A stretch of 35,996 nt of DNA from positions 1 through 35,996 of the forward strand of contig DXCK01000128.1 of NCBI GenBank assembly GCA_019116045.1, given 5' to 3'. A program made the position numbers and the translations under genes. Below the pieces are notes generated by a model. It searched no databases and was not told the origin of the DNA. It saw nothing but the letters and a program-made list of their open reading frames with translations. The DNA is from Candidatus Bacteroides merdipullorum (GTDB lineage: Bacteria; Bacteroidota; Bacteroidia; Bacteroidales; Bacteroidaceae). Every line of letters starts with the position of its first letter. Positions within the stretch are counted from its first letter, which is position 1. Shown here one piece after another: positions 23,521-31,157 of the stretch.

Positions 23521-25137
23521 TCAGCGCGTGGTCAGCGTGATGTGCAGCAACTTGGGTTTGTCGCCCACGTAGGGGCCGCCCCAATCGGTCTGGTCGCCGT
23601 TGAGCACGCGAATCATCCGGAACTCGCCGTCCTCGTAATACCCTTCCTCCACCCGGAGATACTGCCAGGGTTTCCCGGCTCCTTTCCCCACGGGGCGGAA
23701 GGAGAAACGGCAATGCGTGCCCACGGCCAGGAACTCGTTGTCGCCCAACTTCACCAACAGGGCTTTGCCGTCAGCCGGACGCGGCCGGGTGTCGGGCTGC
23801 TGGCCGGCACGACGACCGTCGCCGAACTGAAGCACGGCTTCCCACCGCCCCAGACCGACACACTGCTCGCCCTTGCCCTCCCGCTCGACGGCGGTGAAGA
23901 TGCGCCCCTCGAAACCCCAGCGCGCCAGTTGCCGAGCCATCGGCGCCAAGAGCCTGTATTCCGCCGCGACAGCATCGTGCTGGCGCACGGCCACCTTGGC
24001 CGGGTTGTCGATGCCGAAGGGCGAATAACCGATGCCTTTGCCGACAATTTCGTACAAGTACTTCACGCGGTCGCTGCTTGTTTCGGGCACAAAGAGGGCG
24101 TTGTCCGGACGGGCGTAAAGCTCGAGGACTTTCAGCACCGGTTCGTCACCCTGCAAATAGATGTCGGGAGCCAGCAGACAGATGGTCGGGGCGGCAACCT
24201 TCCAAATGGGAATCACGTTGTCCGTGGGGCCGCCGCTCTCATAGTTGGTGGCCGGCGGGTTGCCAAACGGCCAACGCAACGCCACGTTGACAAACATCGG
24301 CAGGGGATATTCCTCCCGTCCGGCGGCTGCCACGTATTCAATGTACGAAGCCACCGACCAGGCGTGAAAGTATTCATCGGCCCGTTCGCCGAACACTTCG
24401 CTCCACGTACCCTCGGCCCGGGCATCCACCCCCAGCGCCTTCAGCACCTCCGGCTGCAACAAAGCCTCGGGAACCGCCTGTTCGAACAGCCTCTGGGCTT
24501 CCTTCGAATAATCGCGCACGCTGCCCCACGTGCCCGGTTCGTTCTCCACTTGCACCATGATGACCGTGCGCTGCGGGTCGGCTTCCTTCAGGTGACGCAT
24601 CAATGCCGCAAAGGCTTTCGCATCGGCCTCCCTCGTGGCCAGGGCGTGCGGCGACGGAGAATCGACGGGACGTCCGTCCTTGCCGACAACGTTGGGATAC
24701 TTCTTGGGCTGCAGCTTCATCCAGACAGGCATGTAGTGGTTGCTGCCGTTCTTCCAAGTCCCGAACCAGGTCAAGATGAGCCGCACTTCGTGTTCACGAG
24801 CCTGCTTCAGCAGCAGGTCGACCATCGAAAAGTCATACTTGCCCTCTTCGGGTTCCACCTGCTCCCAGTAAAGAGGTATTTGCAGCGTGTTGGCGTGCAT
24901 CTCTTCGATTACCTGCCACACGCCCGGCAGCATCTTGGGCCAGGTGGACGAGTTGTCCGACTGCCCTCCCAAGACCAGGTAAGGCTCTCCGTCCACCAGC
25001 AAGGCATGGCGTCCGTCTTTCGTTATCAACCGAGGGATAGGATTCTCTTTTTCCTGTGCAGACAGGATGCTTCCGGCCATCAAAGCCGCCAAAGCCAGCG
25101 CGCAGACCGCGCACCTTTTCAATAAGGATTGTTTCAT
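23521..25137 (-). CDS. GH35-like glycoside hydrolase (probable beta-galactosidase)
   Basis: 538 residues with a signal peptide (MKQSLLKRCAVCALALAALMAGSILSAQ). The (beta/alpha)8 barrel start GGQSDNSSTWP and NTLQIPLYWEQVEPEEGKYDF is typical of clan GH-A family 35/42 enzymes. The acid/base is Glu200 in VQVENEPGTWG and the likely nucleophile is Glu352 in FVPETSSD. The C-terminal ~150 residues form a beta domain resembling the DUF5597 region found in periplasmic GH35 enzymes that remove galactose from plant glycans such as xyloglucan. No polysaccharide-utilisation genes (susC/susD) lie next to it, so the substrate is not indicated. A -7 box TACCTTTG precedes it at 25221-25228. Confidence 0.88.
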   Translation of the reverse strand: MKQSLLKRCAVCALALAALMAGSILSAQEKENPIPRLITKDGRHALLVDGEPYLVLGGQSDNSSTWPKMLPGVWQVIEEMHANTLQIPLYWEQVEPEEGKYDFSMVDLLLKQAREHEVRLILTWFGTWKNGSNHYMPVWMKLQPKKYPNVVGKDGRPVDSPSPHALATREADAKAFAALMRHLKEADPQRTVIMVQVENEPGTWGSVRDYSKEAQRLFEQAVPEALLQPEVLKALGVDARAEGTWSEVFGERADEYFHAWSVASYIEYVAAAGREEYPLPMFVNVALRWPFGNPPATNYESGGPTDNVIPIWKVAAPTICLLAPDIYLQGDEPVLKVLELYARPDNALFVPETSSDRVKYLYEIVGKGIGYSPFGIDNPAKVAVRQHDAVAAEYRLLAPMARQLARWGFEGRIFTAVEREGKGEQCVGLGRWEAVLQFGDGRRAGQQPDTRPRPADGKALLVKLGDNEFLAVGTHCRFSFRPVGKGAGKPWQYLRVEEGYYEDGEFRMIRVLNGDQTDWGGPYVGDKPKLLHITLTTR

Positions 25138-25220
25138 GATAAAGATAAGTTTAAAATGTCAGGGAAGCCGTCTGACAGACACGGGACAAGCCCCCAGCCT
25201 GCCACATGCAACGGCCTGGA

Positions 25221-25228
25221 CAAAGGTA
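25221..25228 (-). promoter_or_regulatory. Putative -7 box of the GH35-like gene
   Basis: Minus-strand TACCTTTG matches TAnnTTTG about 84 bp upstream of the ATG. No good TTG at -33. A small hairpin (CCGGC/GCCGG) at about 25239-25256 could end the glycosyltransferase transcript. Confidence 0.45.
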
Positions 25229-25293
25229 AGGAATAGCGCCGGCAAGCCATCGCCGGAATGTTTCGAAGATTGGTATGATTTGTTGCCGCAGAC

Positions 25294-26043
25294 TTACTTT
25301 TTCAGCAGCAACCGTACGACAAACCACGCGTGATACAGCACGGTGCTCAACACGCCGTAGTGGCGGCACATGATGCGGAAACGTTCCAACAGCGAGGCAC
25401 GGCGGTTGGCCGTGGTCAGTCCTTCGTCCAAGTAGTCGATAACCACCAGGTGGGCATTGTGCAGCACGTGCGCTTTCTTCATGACCCGGATGCACCAGTC
25501 GAAATCGGCCGAAAAACGGTAGCGCAGGTCATAAGGCTCCACCAGGTCGCGCCGTGCGAAAAAAGCCTGGTGGCAGACCAGCATGCCCTGACGGAAACTC
25601 TTCCACGTCAGGACTTCGGGAGCGGACAGGCGACGCTTGCGCACGAAATGCCCCTCGCAGTCCACCAGGTCGGTCTCGCCGTAGATGACGCCCGGCAGGC
25701 TGTCGTGCGGCGCCAGCGAGTGGACAATCTGCTGCAAGGTGTCATCCTCGTGAAAGCTGTCGCCGGCATTGAGAAAACAGAGGTAATCGCCCGTAGCCAG
25801 TGCGATGCCCTTGTTCATGGCGTCATAGAGCCCGCCATCCGGTTCGCTGACCACGCGGGCGATACGGTCACGGTAACGGCGGATGATGTCTGTCGTCCCA
25901 TCCTTCGACGCACCGTCCACGATGATGTACTCCACATGGTGGTAGGTTTGGGCGATGACGCTCTGGATAGTGTCTTCCAACACAGCAGCGGCATTATAGG
26001 TGACGGTAATCACGCTGAATACGGGAGTCGGACGGTTGTGCAT
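25294..26043 (-). CDS. Family 2 glycosyltransferase
   Basis: 249 residues, one GT-A domain. Motifs: FSVITVTYNAAAVLEDTIQSV (nucleotide-sugar binding start), YIIVDGASKDGTTDII, SEPDGGLYDAMNKGIALATGDYLCFLNAGD (metal-binding and acceptor region), and RYRFSADFDWCIRVMKK. No signal peptide or strong membrane helix, so it works on the cytoplasmic face, adding a sugar to a lipid-linked or surface glycan. It starts 14 bp after the stop of the GT4 gene, a two-gene transcript. The WcaA-like pattern suggests exopolysaccharide, LPS or glycoprotein glycan assembly, but the donor and acceptor cannot be read from the sequence. Confidence 0.94.
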   Translation of the reverse strand: MHNRPTPVFSVITVTYNAAAVLEDTIQSVIAQTYHHVEYIIVDGASKDGTTDIIRRYRDRIARVVSEPDGGLYDAMNKGIALATGDYLCFLNAGDSFHEDDTLQQIVHSLAPHDSLPGVIYGETDLVDCEGHFVRKRRLSAPEVLTWKSFRQGMLVCHQAFFARRDLVEPYDLRYRFSADFDWCIRVMKKAHVLHNAHLVVIDYLDEGLTTANRRASLLERFRIMCRHYGVLSTVLYHAWFVVRLLLKK

Positions 26044-26057
26044 CGTTCTGGGGAAAG

Positions 26058-27308
26058 TCAGAGTTTGTTATAAAGGTCAATGAAGCGACGGGCCACGGTG
26101 TTCTCAGAATAATAGGCTACGGCCTTTCGCCAAGCCTGTTCGGACAGGCCGGCATACCCCGGGTCGGTCAGAATCCAATAGACTCCGTTGGCCAAGTCGT
26201 CAGCCGATTTGTAAGTAGCCACATAACCGTTGTGCAGATGGTCTATCATCTCCGGAATCCCCCCGACATGGAAACCCACGCAGGGCGTGCCGCAGGCCAT
26301 CGCCTCCATGACCGTATTGGGCAGGTTCTCTTCCAGCGAAGGGGTCACAAAGAGGTCGACTGCATTGTAGATATCGACCAGACGATGGTCGTCACGAACG
26401 AAGTCCAAGGGGTAAGTTTCAAACGGCAACATGGCCTTCAGTTGTTCCGAATACTTGCCAAACGTGACTACTCCGAGTTTGTCCAGCAGTTCGGGATGCC
26501 GCTCGGCCAACAAACGGCAGGCTTCCACCAGATAGTCTATGCCTTTGCGCTTGTCTGTAATCTTCACCGAACCGAACAGCATCAGCTTACGGTCTTCCGG
26601 CAAGCGGCATTTCCGACGCGCGGCAGCCTTATCATGAGGCCTGAAAAGATTGACGTTAATGGGATTGGGGATGACGGTGACGGACTGTCCGGCCAGCAAC
26701 GCACTTTTCTTGGCCTGCTCACCCAACCAATGACTGGGCGTAACGAAGTGTATGCGGTGATGGGCGTAAAGAGAGCGTTTCTTCACGAAAATGCGGTAAG
26801 CCAGGTCGTGCTCGCGACGTCCACCGCCGATGTAAGGGCAGTTATGGCACATCGTGCGGTAGTGATCACACTGATTGGCGTGGTGGCAGATGCCTGTGCA
26901 CGGCCACATATCGTGCATGGTCCACACCAAAGGCTTGCCCGATGCCAAGATTTTCTCCAGGTTGCGCAGCGAAAGCATACCTTGGTTGACCCAATGCAAG
27001 TGAATGATGTCAGCCTGCTGGAACTCGGGCAGCGAAGTGATGTCGGTACCGGTATTGGCAATGTCTACCGCGAACAGGTTGCGCTTGCGGAAACCATTGG
27101 CACTCCAGATGACGATACGTTCCCACACAAATTTCCATACCAGCAGCCAACTGCGTTTCAGGGGCACGACCGTGATTTGGTCGGTCTGCTTGTCGCGCAC
27201 CAACAGTTTGGCCTTGATTCCGTGGTTCTTCAGTGCCTCCATCAGACGGCTGGCCGCAATGGCGGCGCCGCCCATACGCTCGGATGTATTGATAAGTAGG
27301 ACTCTCAT
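26058..27308 (-). CDS. Family 4 glycosyltransferase
   Basis: 416 residues starting MRVLLINTSERMGGAAIAASRLMEAL, the usual GT-B start. I chose the ATG at 27308; upstream in-frame sequence crosses a -7 box and is unrelated. A Cys/His-rich stretch (CTGICHHANQCDHYRTMCHNC) around residue 135-155 is common in WcaI/WbuB-like GT4 enzymes. The C-terminal domain carries LMLFGSVKI, DLFVTPSLEENLPNTVMEAM and CVGFHVGGIPEMI, containing the E-x7-E nucleotide-sugar motif. Retaining transferase for a surface glycan; the substrate is unknown. First gene of the pair with the GT2 gene. Confidence 0.94.
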   Translation of the reverse strand: MRVLLINTSERMGGAAIAASRLMEALKNHGIKAKLLVRDKQTDQITVVPLKRSWLLVWKFVWERIVIWSANGFRKRNLFAVDIANTGTDITSLPEFQQADIIHLHWVNQGMLSLRNLEKILASGKPLVWTMHDMWPCTGICHHANQCDHYRTMCHNCPYIGGGRREHDLAYRIFVKKRSLYAHHRIHFVTPSHWLGEQAKKSALLAGQSVTVIPNPINVNLFRPHDKAAARRKCRLPEDRKLMLFGSVKITDKRKGIDYLVEACRLLAERHPELLDKLGVVTFGKYSEQLKAMLPFETYPLDFVRDDHRLVDIYNAVDLFVTPSLEENLPNTVMEAMACGTPCVGFHVGGIPEMIDHLHNGYVATYKSADDLANGVYWILTDPGYAGLSEQAWRKAVAYYSENTVARRFIDLYNKL

Positions 27309-27334
27309 ATCGACAATGCGGTGGTTTTGGTTTG

Positions 27335-27342
27335 CAAAAGTA
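27335..27342 (-). promoter_or_regulatory. Putative -7 box of the glycosyltransferase pair
   Basis: Minus-strand TACTTTTG (TAnnTTTG) 27 bp before the GT4 ATG. The -33 region is AT-poor and unclear. Confidence 0.55.
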
Positions 27343-27426
27343 CGGTTTTTCCGCCGAAGAAAGGCGGTTTCACCGCGGAATCTTCCCCGACAAAGCAGAA
27401 AAAGACAGCAAACGCACTGTCTGTAC

Positions 27427-27483
27427 GAAAAACGGCACGCCGCCCGGCAAAGAGACAATCCCTTGCCGGAACAGGCGTGCCGC
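27427..27483 (-). terminator. Compound hairpin terminator after ybjQ
   Basis: Outer stem CGGCACGCC/GGCGTGCCG and inner stem CCGGCAA/TTGCCGG. On the minus strand it is followed by GTTTTTCG. It starts about 12 bp past the ybjQ stop. The region 27343-27426 between it and the GT4 promoter shows no gene. Confidence 0.7.
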
Positions 27484-27494
27484 ATCTGTTACGC

Positions 27495-27812
27495 TTAATC
27501 TTCGATGAAGACAGCCGTACCGGCGGCGGTCACCATCAGCATGGAGCCATTCACTGTCTCATAGTCCAGGTCGACGCCAATGACAGCATTGGCACCCATC
27601 AGGCGGGCTTGTTCCTGCATCTCTTGCAAAGCTGTCTCTTTGGCTTCGCGCAGCACTTCTTCATACGAATGGCTACGCCCGCCCACGATGTCGCGGACGC
27701 TGGCAAAGATGTCACGGACAAAGTTGGCGCCGATGATGGTTTCGCCGGATACGATGCCGAAGTAACGCGTAATGCGCTTGCCTTCGACGATGTTGGTGGT
27801 AGTTACTAACAT
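27495..27812 (-). CDS. YbjQ/UPF0145 family protein
   Basis: 105 residues, full length for the YbjQ (UPF0145, 'heavy-metal-binding domain') family: [31 protein letters not shown], then [37 protein letters not shown], and a final strand [12 protein letters not shown]. The family folds as a dodecin-like small pentamer-type protein; its function is not established, and the metal-binding name comes from annotation history. No signal peptide. A single gene with a terminator downstream and a 105-bp gap to the DUF486 gene. Confidence 0.95.
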   Translation of the reverse strand: MLVTTTNIVEGKRITRYFGIVSGETIIGANFVRDIFASVRDIVGGRSHSYEEVLREAKETALQEMQEQARLMGANAVIGVDLDYETVNGSMLMVTAAGTAVFIED

Positions 27813-27917
27813 AAGTGTTGACGTTTAATGTGATTGTTCTTGCTATTAGACGCAGCGCGAGGCGAAAAGTTGCACCGCACGCAGCATATAACTTCGAACC
27901 GGTCTTTGGGCTCGCTG

Positions 27918-28286
27918 TCATTTCATGAAGACGAAGTACACGGCCAGGATGAGGCAGATGAATGCCGCCAGGTGGTTCCAGTGCAACGCTTCGCCCTTGA
28001 AGAACAGGGTGGTGAAGATGGTGAAGATGATGAGCGTCACTACTTCTTGGATGACTTTGAGCTGCATCAGCGAGAAGGGGCCGCCGTTGCCGGTGAAGCC
28101 GATGCGGTTGGCCGGAATCTGACAGGAATACTCGAAGAGGGCGATGCCCCACGAGAAGAGGATGATGGCAAACAGGGGCCAATGGGTGGTAATCTTCATC
28201 TCCTGCAGCTTCAGGTGCCCGTACCAGGCGAAGGTCATGAAGATGTTGGAGACGATGAGCAAGAGAATGGTGTAGAATCCTTTCAT
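27918..28286 (-). CDS. DUF486 (DMT-like) membrane protein
   Basis: 122 residues with four membrane helices: about 4-22 (YTILLLIVSNIFMTFAWYG), 34-52 (HWPLFAIILFSWGIALFEY), 78-96 (VIQEVVTLIIFTIFTTLFF) and 104-121. The motif 'FEYSCQIPANRIG' and the four-helix plan match DUF486, half-size relatives of drug/metabolite transporters. The substrate is unknown. The gene begins 76 bp after the sufS stop, and that gap is almost filled by a heptad repeat array, so it may be read through from sufS. Confidence 0.92.
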   Translation of the reverse strand: MKGFYTILLLIVSNIFMTFAWYGHLKLQEMKITTHWPLFAIILFSWGIALFEYSCQIPANRIGFTGNGGPFSLMQLKVIQEVVTLIIFTIFTTLFFKGEALHWNHLAAFICLILAVYFVFMK

Positions 28287-28295
28287 ATTGTATAT

Positions 28296-28358
28296 AGTTA
28301 CGAGTTATGAGCTACAAGCTACAAGCTACGAGCTACGGGTTACGAGTTATGGGTTACG
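28296..28358 (-). repeat. Nine-unit heptad repeat array (RGYTAYR) between sufS and DUF486
   Basis: Nine directly adjacent 7-bp units starting at 28296, 28303, 28310, 28317, 28324, 28331, 28338, 28345 and 28352. Examples are AGTTACG, AGCTACA, AGCTACG and GGTTACG (plus-strand reading). It fills the gap from 5 bp past the sufS stop to 9 bp before the DUF486 start codon. The same heptad occurs inside sufD. Confidence 0.88.
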
Positions 28359-28362
28359 ACTG

Positions 28363-29577
28363 TCAGAACATCTTCCGGACCCGTTCGATGCCGGACACGA
28401 GCGTGTCCACCTCTTCCTTTGTGTTGTAGAGGCCGAAGGAGGCGCGCACGGTGCCTTCGATGCCGAGGCGTGTCATGAGCGGCTGGGCGCAGTGGTGCCC
28501 CGTGCGGACGGCGATGCCGAGGCGGTCGAGCAGGGTGCCGAGGTCGAAGTGGTGAATATTGCCCACGAGGAAGGAGATGACGCCGCCGCGTTCGGGCGCT
28601 TCGCCGAAGATGCGCATGCCGGGGATCTCGCGCAGGCGTTGCAGGGCATAGTCGGTCAGTTCGTGCTCGTAGGCGGCGATGGTGTCCATGCCGAGGGCGG
28701 TGACGTAGTCCAGGGCGCGGGCCAGTCCGGTGGTGCCGATATAGTCTGGCGTGCCGGCCTCGAACTTGAAGGGGAGTTCGTTGAAGGTGGTGCGCTCGAA
28801 GGAGACGTGCTGAATCATCTCGCCGCCGCCTTGGTAGGGGGGCAGGCGGTCGAGCCAGTCTTCCTTGCCGTAGAGCACGCCGACGCCGGTGGGGCCGTAG
28901 ACTTTGTGGCCGGAGAAGACGTAGAAGTCGGCATCGAGGGCTTGCACGTCGACGGGCATGTGGGGGATGCTTTGTGCGCCGTCGACGAGTACGGGGACGC
29001 CGTGGGCGTGGGCGGTGCGTATCATCTCCTTGACGGGGTTGATGGTGCCGAGCACGTTGCTGACGTGGGCGATGCTGACGAGTTTGGTCCTTGGGGTGAA
29101 GAGTTGTTCGTAGGCGTCGAGCTGGAGGTTGCCTTGGTCGTCCATGGGGATGACGCGGAGGCGGATGCCGAGGCGGGTGGCCTGGAGTTGCCAGGGGACG
29201 ATGTTGCTGTGGTGCTCCATGGTGGAGATGATGACTTCGTCGCCGGCCTGCATCTGCGACTGGCAGAAGGTGGCGGCCAGGAGGTTGATGCTTTCGGTGG
29301 TGCCGCGGGTGAAGATGATTTCCGTGGTGGAGCGTGCATGGATGAACCGGCGGACGGTCTCGCGGCTGGCTTCGTGCAGTTCGGTGGCCTGCTGGGAGAG
29401 GAAGTGTACGCCGCGGTGCACGTTGGCGTTGGTGTTGTAGTATTCGTTGGTGATGGCTTCGACCACCGCGCGGGGTTTCTGGGTGGTGGCGCCGTTGTCG
29501 AGGTAGACCAGCGGCTTGCCGTAGACGGTGCGGCCGAGGATGGGGAAGTCGGCGCGTATCTGTTGAATGTCGTACAT
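28363..29577 (-). CDS. sufS: SufS cysteine desulfurase
   Basis: 404 residues from the ATG at 29577 (MYDIQQIRADFPILGR). The pyridoxal-phosphate enzyme takes sulfur from cysteine as a persulfide for Fe-S cluster assembly on SufB. PLP Lys225 lies in FSGHKVYGPTGVG and the persulfide Cys363 in RTGHHCAQP, which is the group II (SufS/CsdA) form. EHHSNIVPW and VDGAQSIPHMPVDV are further PLP contacts. An earlier in-frame start at 29619 would lie upstream of the -7 box (29607-29614) and is rejected. Unlike the usual sufBCDS order, it is on the opposite strand, about 1.5 kb from sufB, with an HU-like gene and the cvpA gene in between. No sufE is seen in the window. Confidence 0.96.
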   Translation of the reverse strand: MYDIQQIRADFPILGRTVYGKPLVYLDNGATTQKPRAVVEAITNEYYNTNANVHRGVHFLSQQATELHEASRETVRRFIHARSTTEIIFTRGTTESINLLAATFCQSQMQAGDEVIISTMEHHSNIVPWQLQATRLGIRLRVIPMDDQGNLQLDAYEQLFTPRTKLVSIAHVSNVLGTINPVKEMIRTAHAHGVPVLVDGAQSIPHMPVDVQALDADFYVFSGHKVYGPTGVGVLYGKEDWLDRLPPYQGGGEMIQHVSFERTTFNELPFKFEAGTPDYIGTTGLARALDYVTALGMDTIAAYEHELTDYALQRLREIPGMRIFGEAPERGGVISFLVGNIHHFDLGTLLDRLGIAVRTGHHCAQPLMTRLGIEGTVRASFGLYNTKEEVDTLVSGIERVRKMF

Positions 29578-29606
29578 AGGTGTTTCTTCTTTGGTTATAT
29601 GCGGTG

Positions 29607-29614
29607 CAAAGATA
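29607..29614 (-). promoter_or_regulatory. Putative -7 box of sufS
   Basis: Minus-strand TATCTTTG matches TAnnTTTG, 29 bp before the sufS ATG. No good -33 element at the right distance because a GC-rich hairpin lies there. Confidence 0.5.
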
Positions 29615-29634
29615 CGCATATTGTTGCAAACCGC

Positions 29635-29678
29635 GGGGCGCGGCGGGCAGATAATTCGTCTGCCCCGGTCCGCGCCCC
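29635..29678 (-). terminator. GC-rich hairpin after the HU-like gene
   Basis: 9-bp stem GGGGCGCGG/CCGCGCCCC plus inner 7-bp GGGCAGA/TCTGCCC. On the minus strand it is followed by GCGGTTTGC, a poor U-tract. Probably ends or stabilises the HU-like transcript just before the sufS promoter. Confidence 0.5.
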
Positions 29679-29706
29679 GGGTGTGGTTGCGCCGCGTGCG
29701 GCGTTG

Positions 29707-30189
29707 TCATCCGAAGGTTCCTTCGCCGTCTTCGTTGTCCGAGCCGCCGGGCGTGGTGGTGGTGCCGCTGCCCTGCTTGGCGGGGTCCAGGGTGTCGATG
29801 TCCAGCCACTGGATGTCGTCGTCCACCAGCGAGCGGGTGCTCACCTTGTTGCTCGAGGTGCGGCTGAACTCTTGGATGAAGCGTACGCGCACGCCTTTGA
29901 TTTGCTTGGCGCTCACTTCTTCGGGCGTGTCGACGCCCTGGCCGCTGGCATCGGCGGTGTAGTAGAACGTGCCCACGCCGTCCAGCTTCACCGAGCGTCC
30001 CTCCTTCATGAAGGATTTCATCGCCATCGCCAGGTCTTTCAACACGTTGTACGTGTCGCCCCGGCTCACGGTGGAAATCTGCGCCAGGCGGTCGGCCACC
30101 TCGTCCGTCGTGGCAGGGTCGCCCACTACCAGCGAACGCGGATACCATTTGCCGTTGCTTTTAAGTTTGAATTTTTTGAAAAAAGACAT
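29707..30189 (-). CDS. HU-family-like DNA-binding protein
   Basis: 160 residues. Residues ~20-125 fit the HU/IHF fold as seen in the Bacteroidetes HU-HIG-type family: TDEVADRLAQISTVSRGDTYNVLKDLAMAMKSFMKEGRSVKLDGVGTFYY, then a short arm and VRVRFIQEF. The 'V-x-L-x-G-x-G-x-F' motif is the classic HU body. The N terminus (MSFFKKFKLKSNGKWYP) is basic. The C-terminal ~35 residues are acidic, Gly/Thr-rich and likely disordered (GSGTTTTPGGSDNEDGEGTFG), an extension not found in canonical HU. Likely a nucleoid protein. It lies between sufS and the cvpA-suf operon, and its upstream region carries a 22-bp palindromic array. Confidence 0.86.
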   Translation of the reverse strand: MSFFKKFKLKSNGKWYPRSLVVGDPATTDEVADRLAQISTVSRGDTYNVLKDLAMAMKSFMKEGRSVKLDGVGTFYYTADASGQGVDTPEEVSAKQIKGVRVRFIQEFSRTSSNKVSTRSLVDDDIQWLDIDTLDPAKQGSGTTTTPGGSDNEDGEGTFG

Positions 30190-30268
30190 AAAGGCCTCCT
30201 TTCTTGAAAAAATACGCTGTCAATCCCCTCCACAGATGCTTCCTGGCGGGTTTGGGGGAGATGTCCGC

Positions 30269-30400
30269 CTCCGCCGCCGTTGGTCCGGACCACAGACGCC
30301 GTCCGTGGTAGTCACAAACGCCGTTTGTGGTGGTCACAGACGCCGTTTGTGGCAGGCACTTCCGCCGGCCCCGTCCCCGAAGCCTCCGTTTGTAAGGATT
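30269..30400 (-). repeat. 22-bp tandem palindromic array upstream of the HU-like gene
   Basis: Three clear units start at 30291, 30313 and 30335, exactly 22 bp apart. The middle one contains a perfect 17-bp palindrome CACAAACGCCGTTTGTG (30313-30329). The third differs by one base and the first by three. Degenerate units with the CGCCG core in register extend at 30269 and 30357, and CCGTTTGT recurs near 30387. Could be an operator array or an RNA hairpin series in the HU leader. Confidence 0.75.
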
Positions 30401-30597
30401 GATTGACGAATCATCCGGACACCTGGCCGGTCCGGTCGGCCGGCCGCTCAGGGGGCTGCCACCCCGCCCGGTGTGCGGCCCGGGCAGCCGTCGGGGGCGG
30501 AGGGGGACGGGCCCCTCTTCCCGCGTTGACGGTGACAAAGATAGGGTTTTCTGCGCAATATGCAAGAGCCGGTGAGGCTTTTCTTCGGGAATATTTG

Positions 30598-30605
30598 TAT
30601 CTTTG
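30598..30605 (+). promoter_or_regulatory. Putative -7 box of the cvpA-sufBCD operon
   Basis: TATCTTTG matches TAnnTTTG 24 bp before the cvpA ATG at 30630. The -33 region is CTTTT rather than TTG. Confidence 0.55.
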
Positions 30606-30629
30606 CCGCTTGATAAACAAAGAAGACGC

Positions 30630-31157
30630 ATGGCTACACTCGATATCATCCTCCTCTCACTCATCGCCCTGGGCGCCGTGCTGGGCTTCCTGCGCGGGGC
30701 CTTGAAGCAACTGGCCAGCCTCCTGGGGCTGGTGGTGGGCCTGCTGGCGGCCCGGGCGCTGTACGCCTCGGTGGCCGAGCGGGTGTTCAGCCACGTCACC
30801 GACAACCCCTCCGTGGCGCAGCTCCTGTCGTTCGTGGCCATCTGGCTGGCCGTCCCCCTGCTCTTCTGGCTGGCGGCCGCGCTGCTCACCAAGATGATGG
30901 AAGCCGTCTCCCTCGGCTGGCTCAACCGCCTGCTGGGCGCCGCGCTGGGCGGACTGCTGCACGCCCTGGCGCTGAGCCTGCTGGTGTGCGTCATCGAGGT
31001 GGTCGACCCCGACAGCACCCTGCTCGGCCGCGACGCCAAACGGCAGTCCGTGCTCTACGACCGCCTCAAACCCCTGGCCGGGCTCTTCCTGCCCGCCGCG
31101 CAAGAATTTACCAGACAAATCTATAACGAGATAAACGATGCAACCCAACGAATCTGA
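30630..31157 (+). CDS. cvpA: CvpA family membrane protein
   Basis: 175 residues from the ATG at 30630 ([23 protein letters not shown]). CvpA family: four membrane helices, about 4-20, 28-46 ([18 protein letters not shown]), 65-87 ([23 protein letters not shown]) and 101-121, with the family pattern G-x-x-RG near residue 20 and 'W-L-N-R-x-L-G' before helix 4. CvpA proteins are linked to colicin V production and envelope homeostasis; the exact role is unclear. The 3' end overlaps the start of sufB by 20 bp, so translation is probably coupled. CvpA in front of the suf genes suggests an operon for envelope protein plus Fe-S assembly under one promoter. Confidence 0.9.
   Translation: MATLDIILLSLIALGAVLGFLRGALKQLASLLGLVVGLLAARALYASVAERVFSHVTDNPSVAQLLSFVAIWLAVPLLFWLAAALLTKMMEAVSLGWLNRLLGAALGGLLHALALSLLVCVIEVVDPDSTLLGRDAKRQSVLYDRLKPLAGLFLPAAQEFTRQIYNEINDATQRI

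Larger units (their letters stand above)
30190..30629. other. 440-bp gene-free region between the divergent HU-like and cvpA genes
   Basis: Holds a 22-bp palindromic array (30269-30400), then a very GC-rich stretch with possible stems (GGCTGCC near 30459 with GGGCAGCC near 30483; GGCCGGTCC/GGTCGGCCGG near 30424-30444). At its right end lies the -7 box for cvpA (30598-30605). Short open frames here show no recognisable protein features. Confidence 0.6.

Noticed and set aside
27309..27485. N-terminal extension of the GT4 gene to 27485
   Set aside because: It crosses the -7 box and the ybjQ terminator. The extra residues are unlike a GT-B start, which begins exactly at 27308.
28288..30207. Long open frames on both strands across sufS and the HU-like gene (about 640 and 600 codons)
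   Set aside because: They run across two recognisable genes in other frames, show biased composition (Gly/Val/Asp-rich or Arg/His/Pro-rich) and lack motifs. Shadows of high GC.
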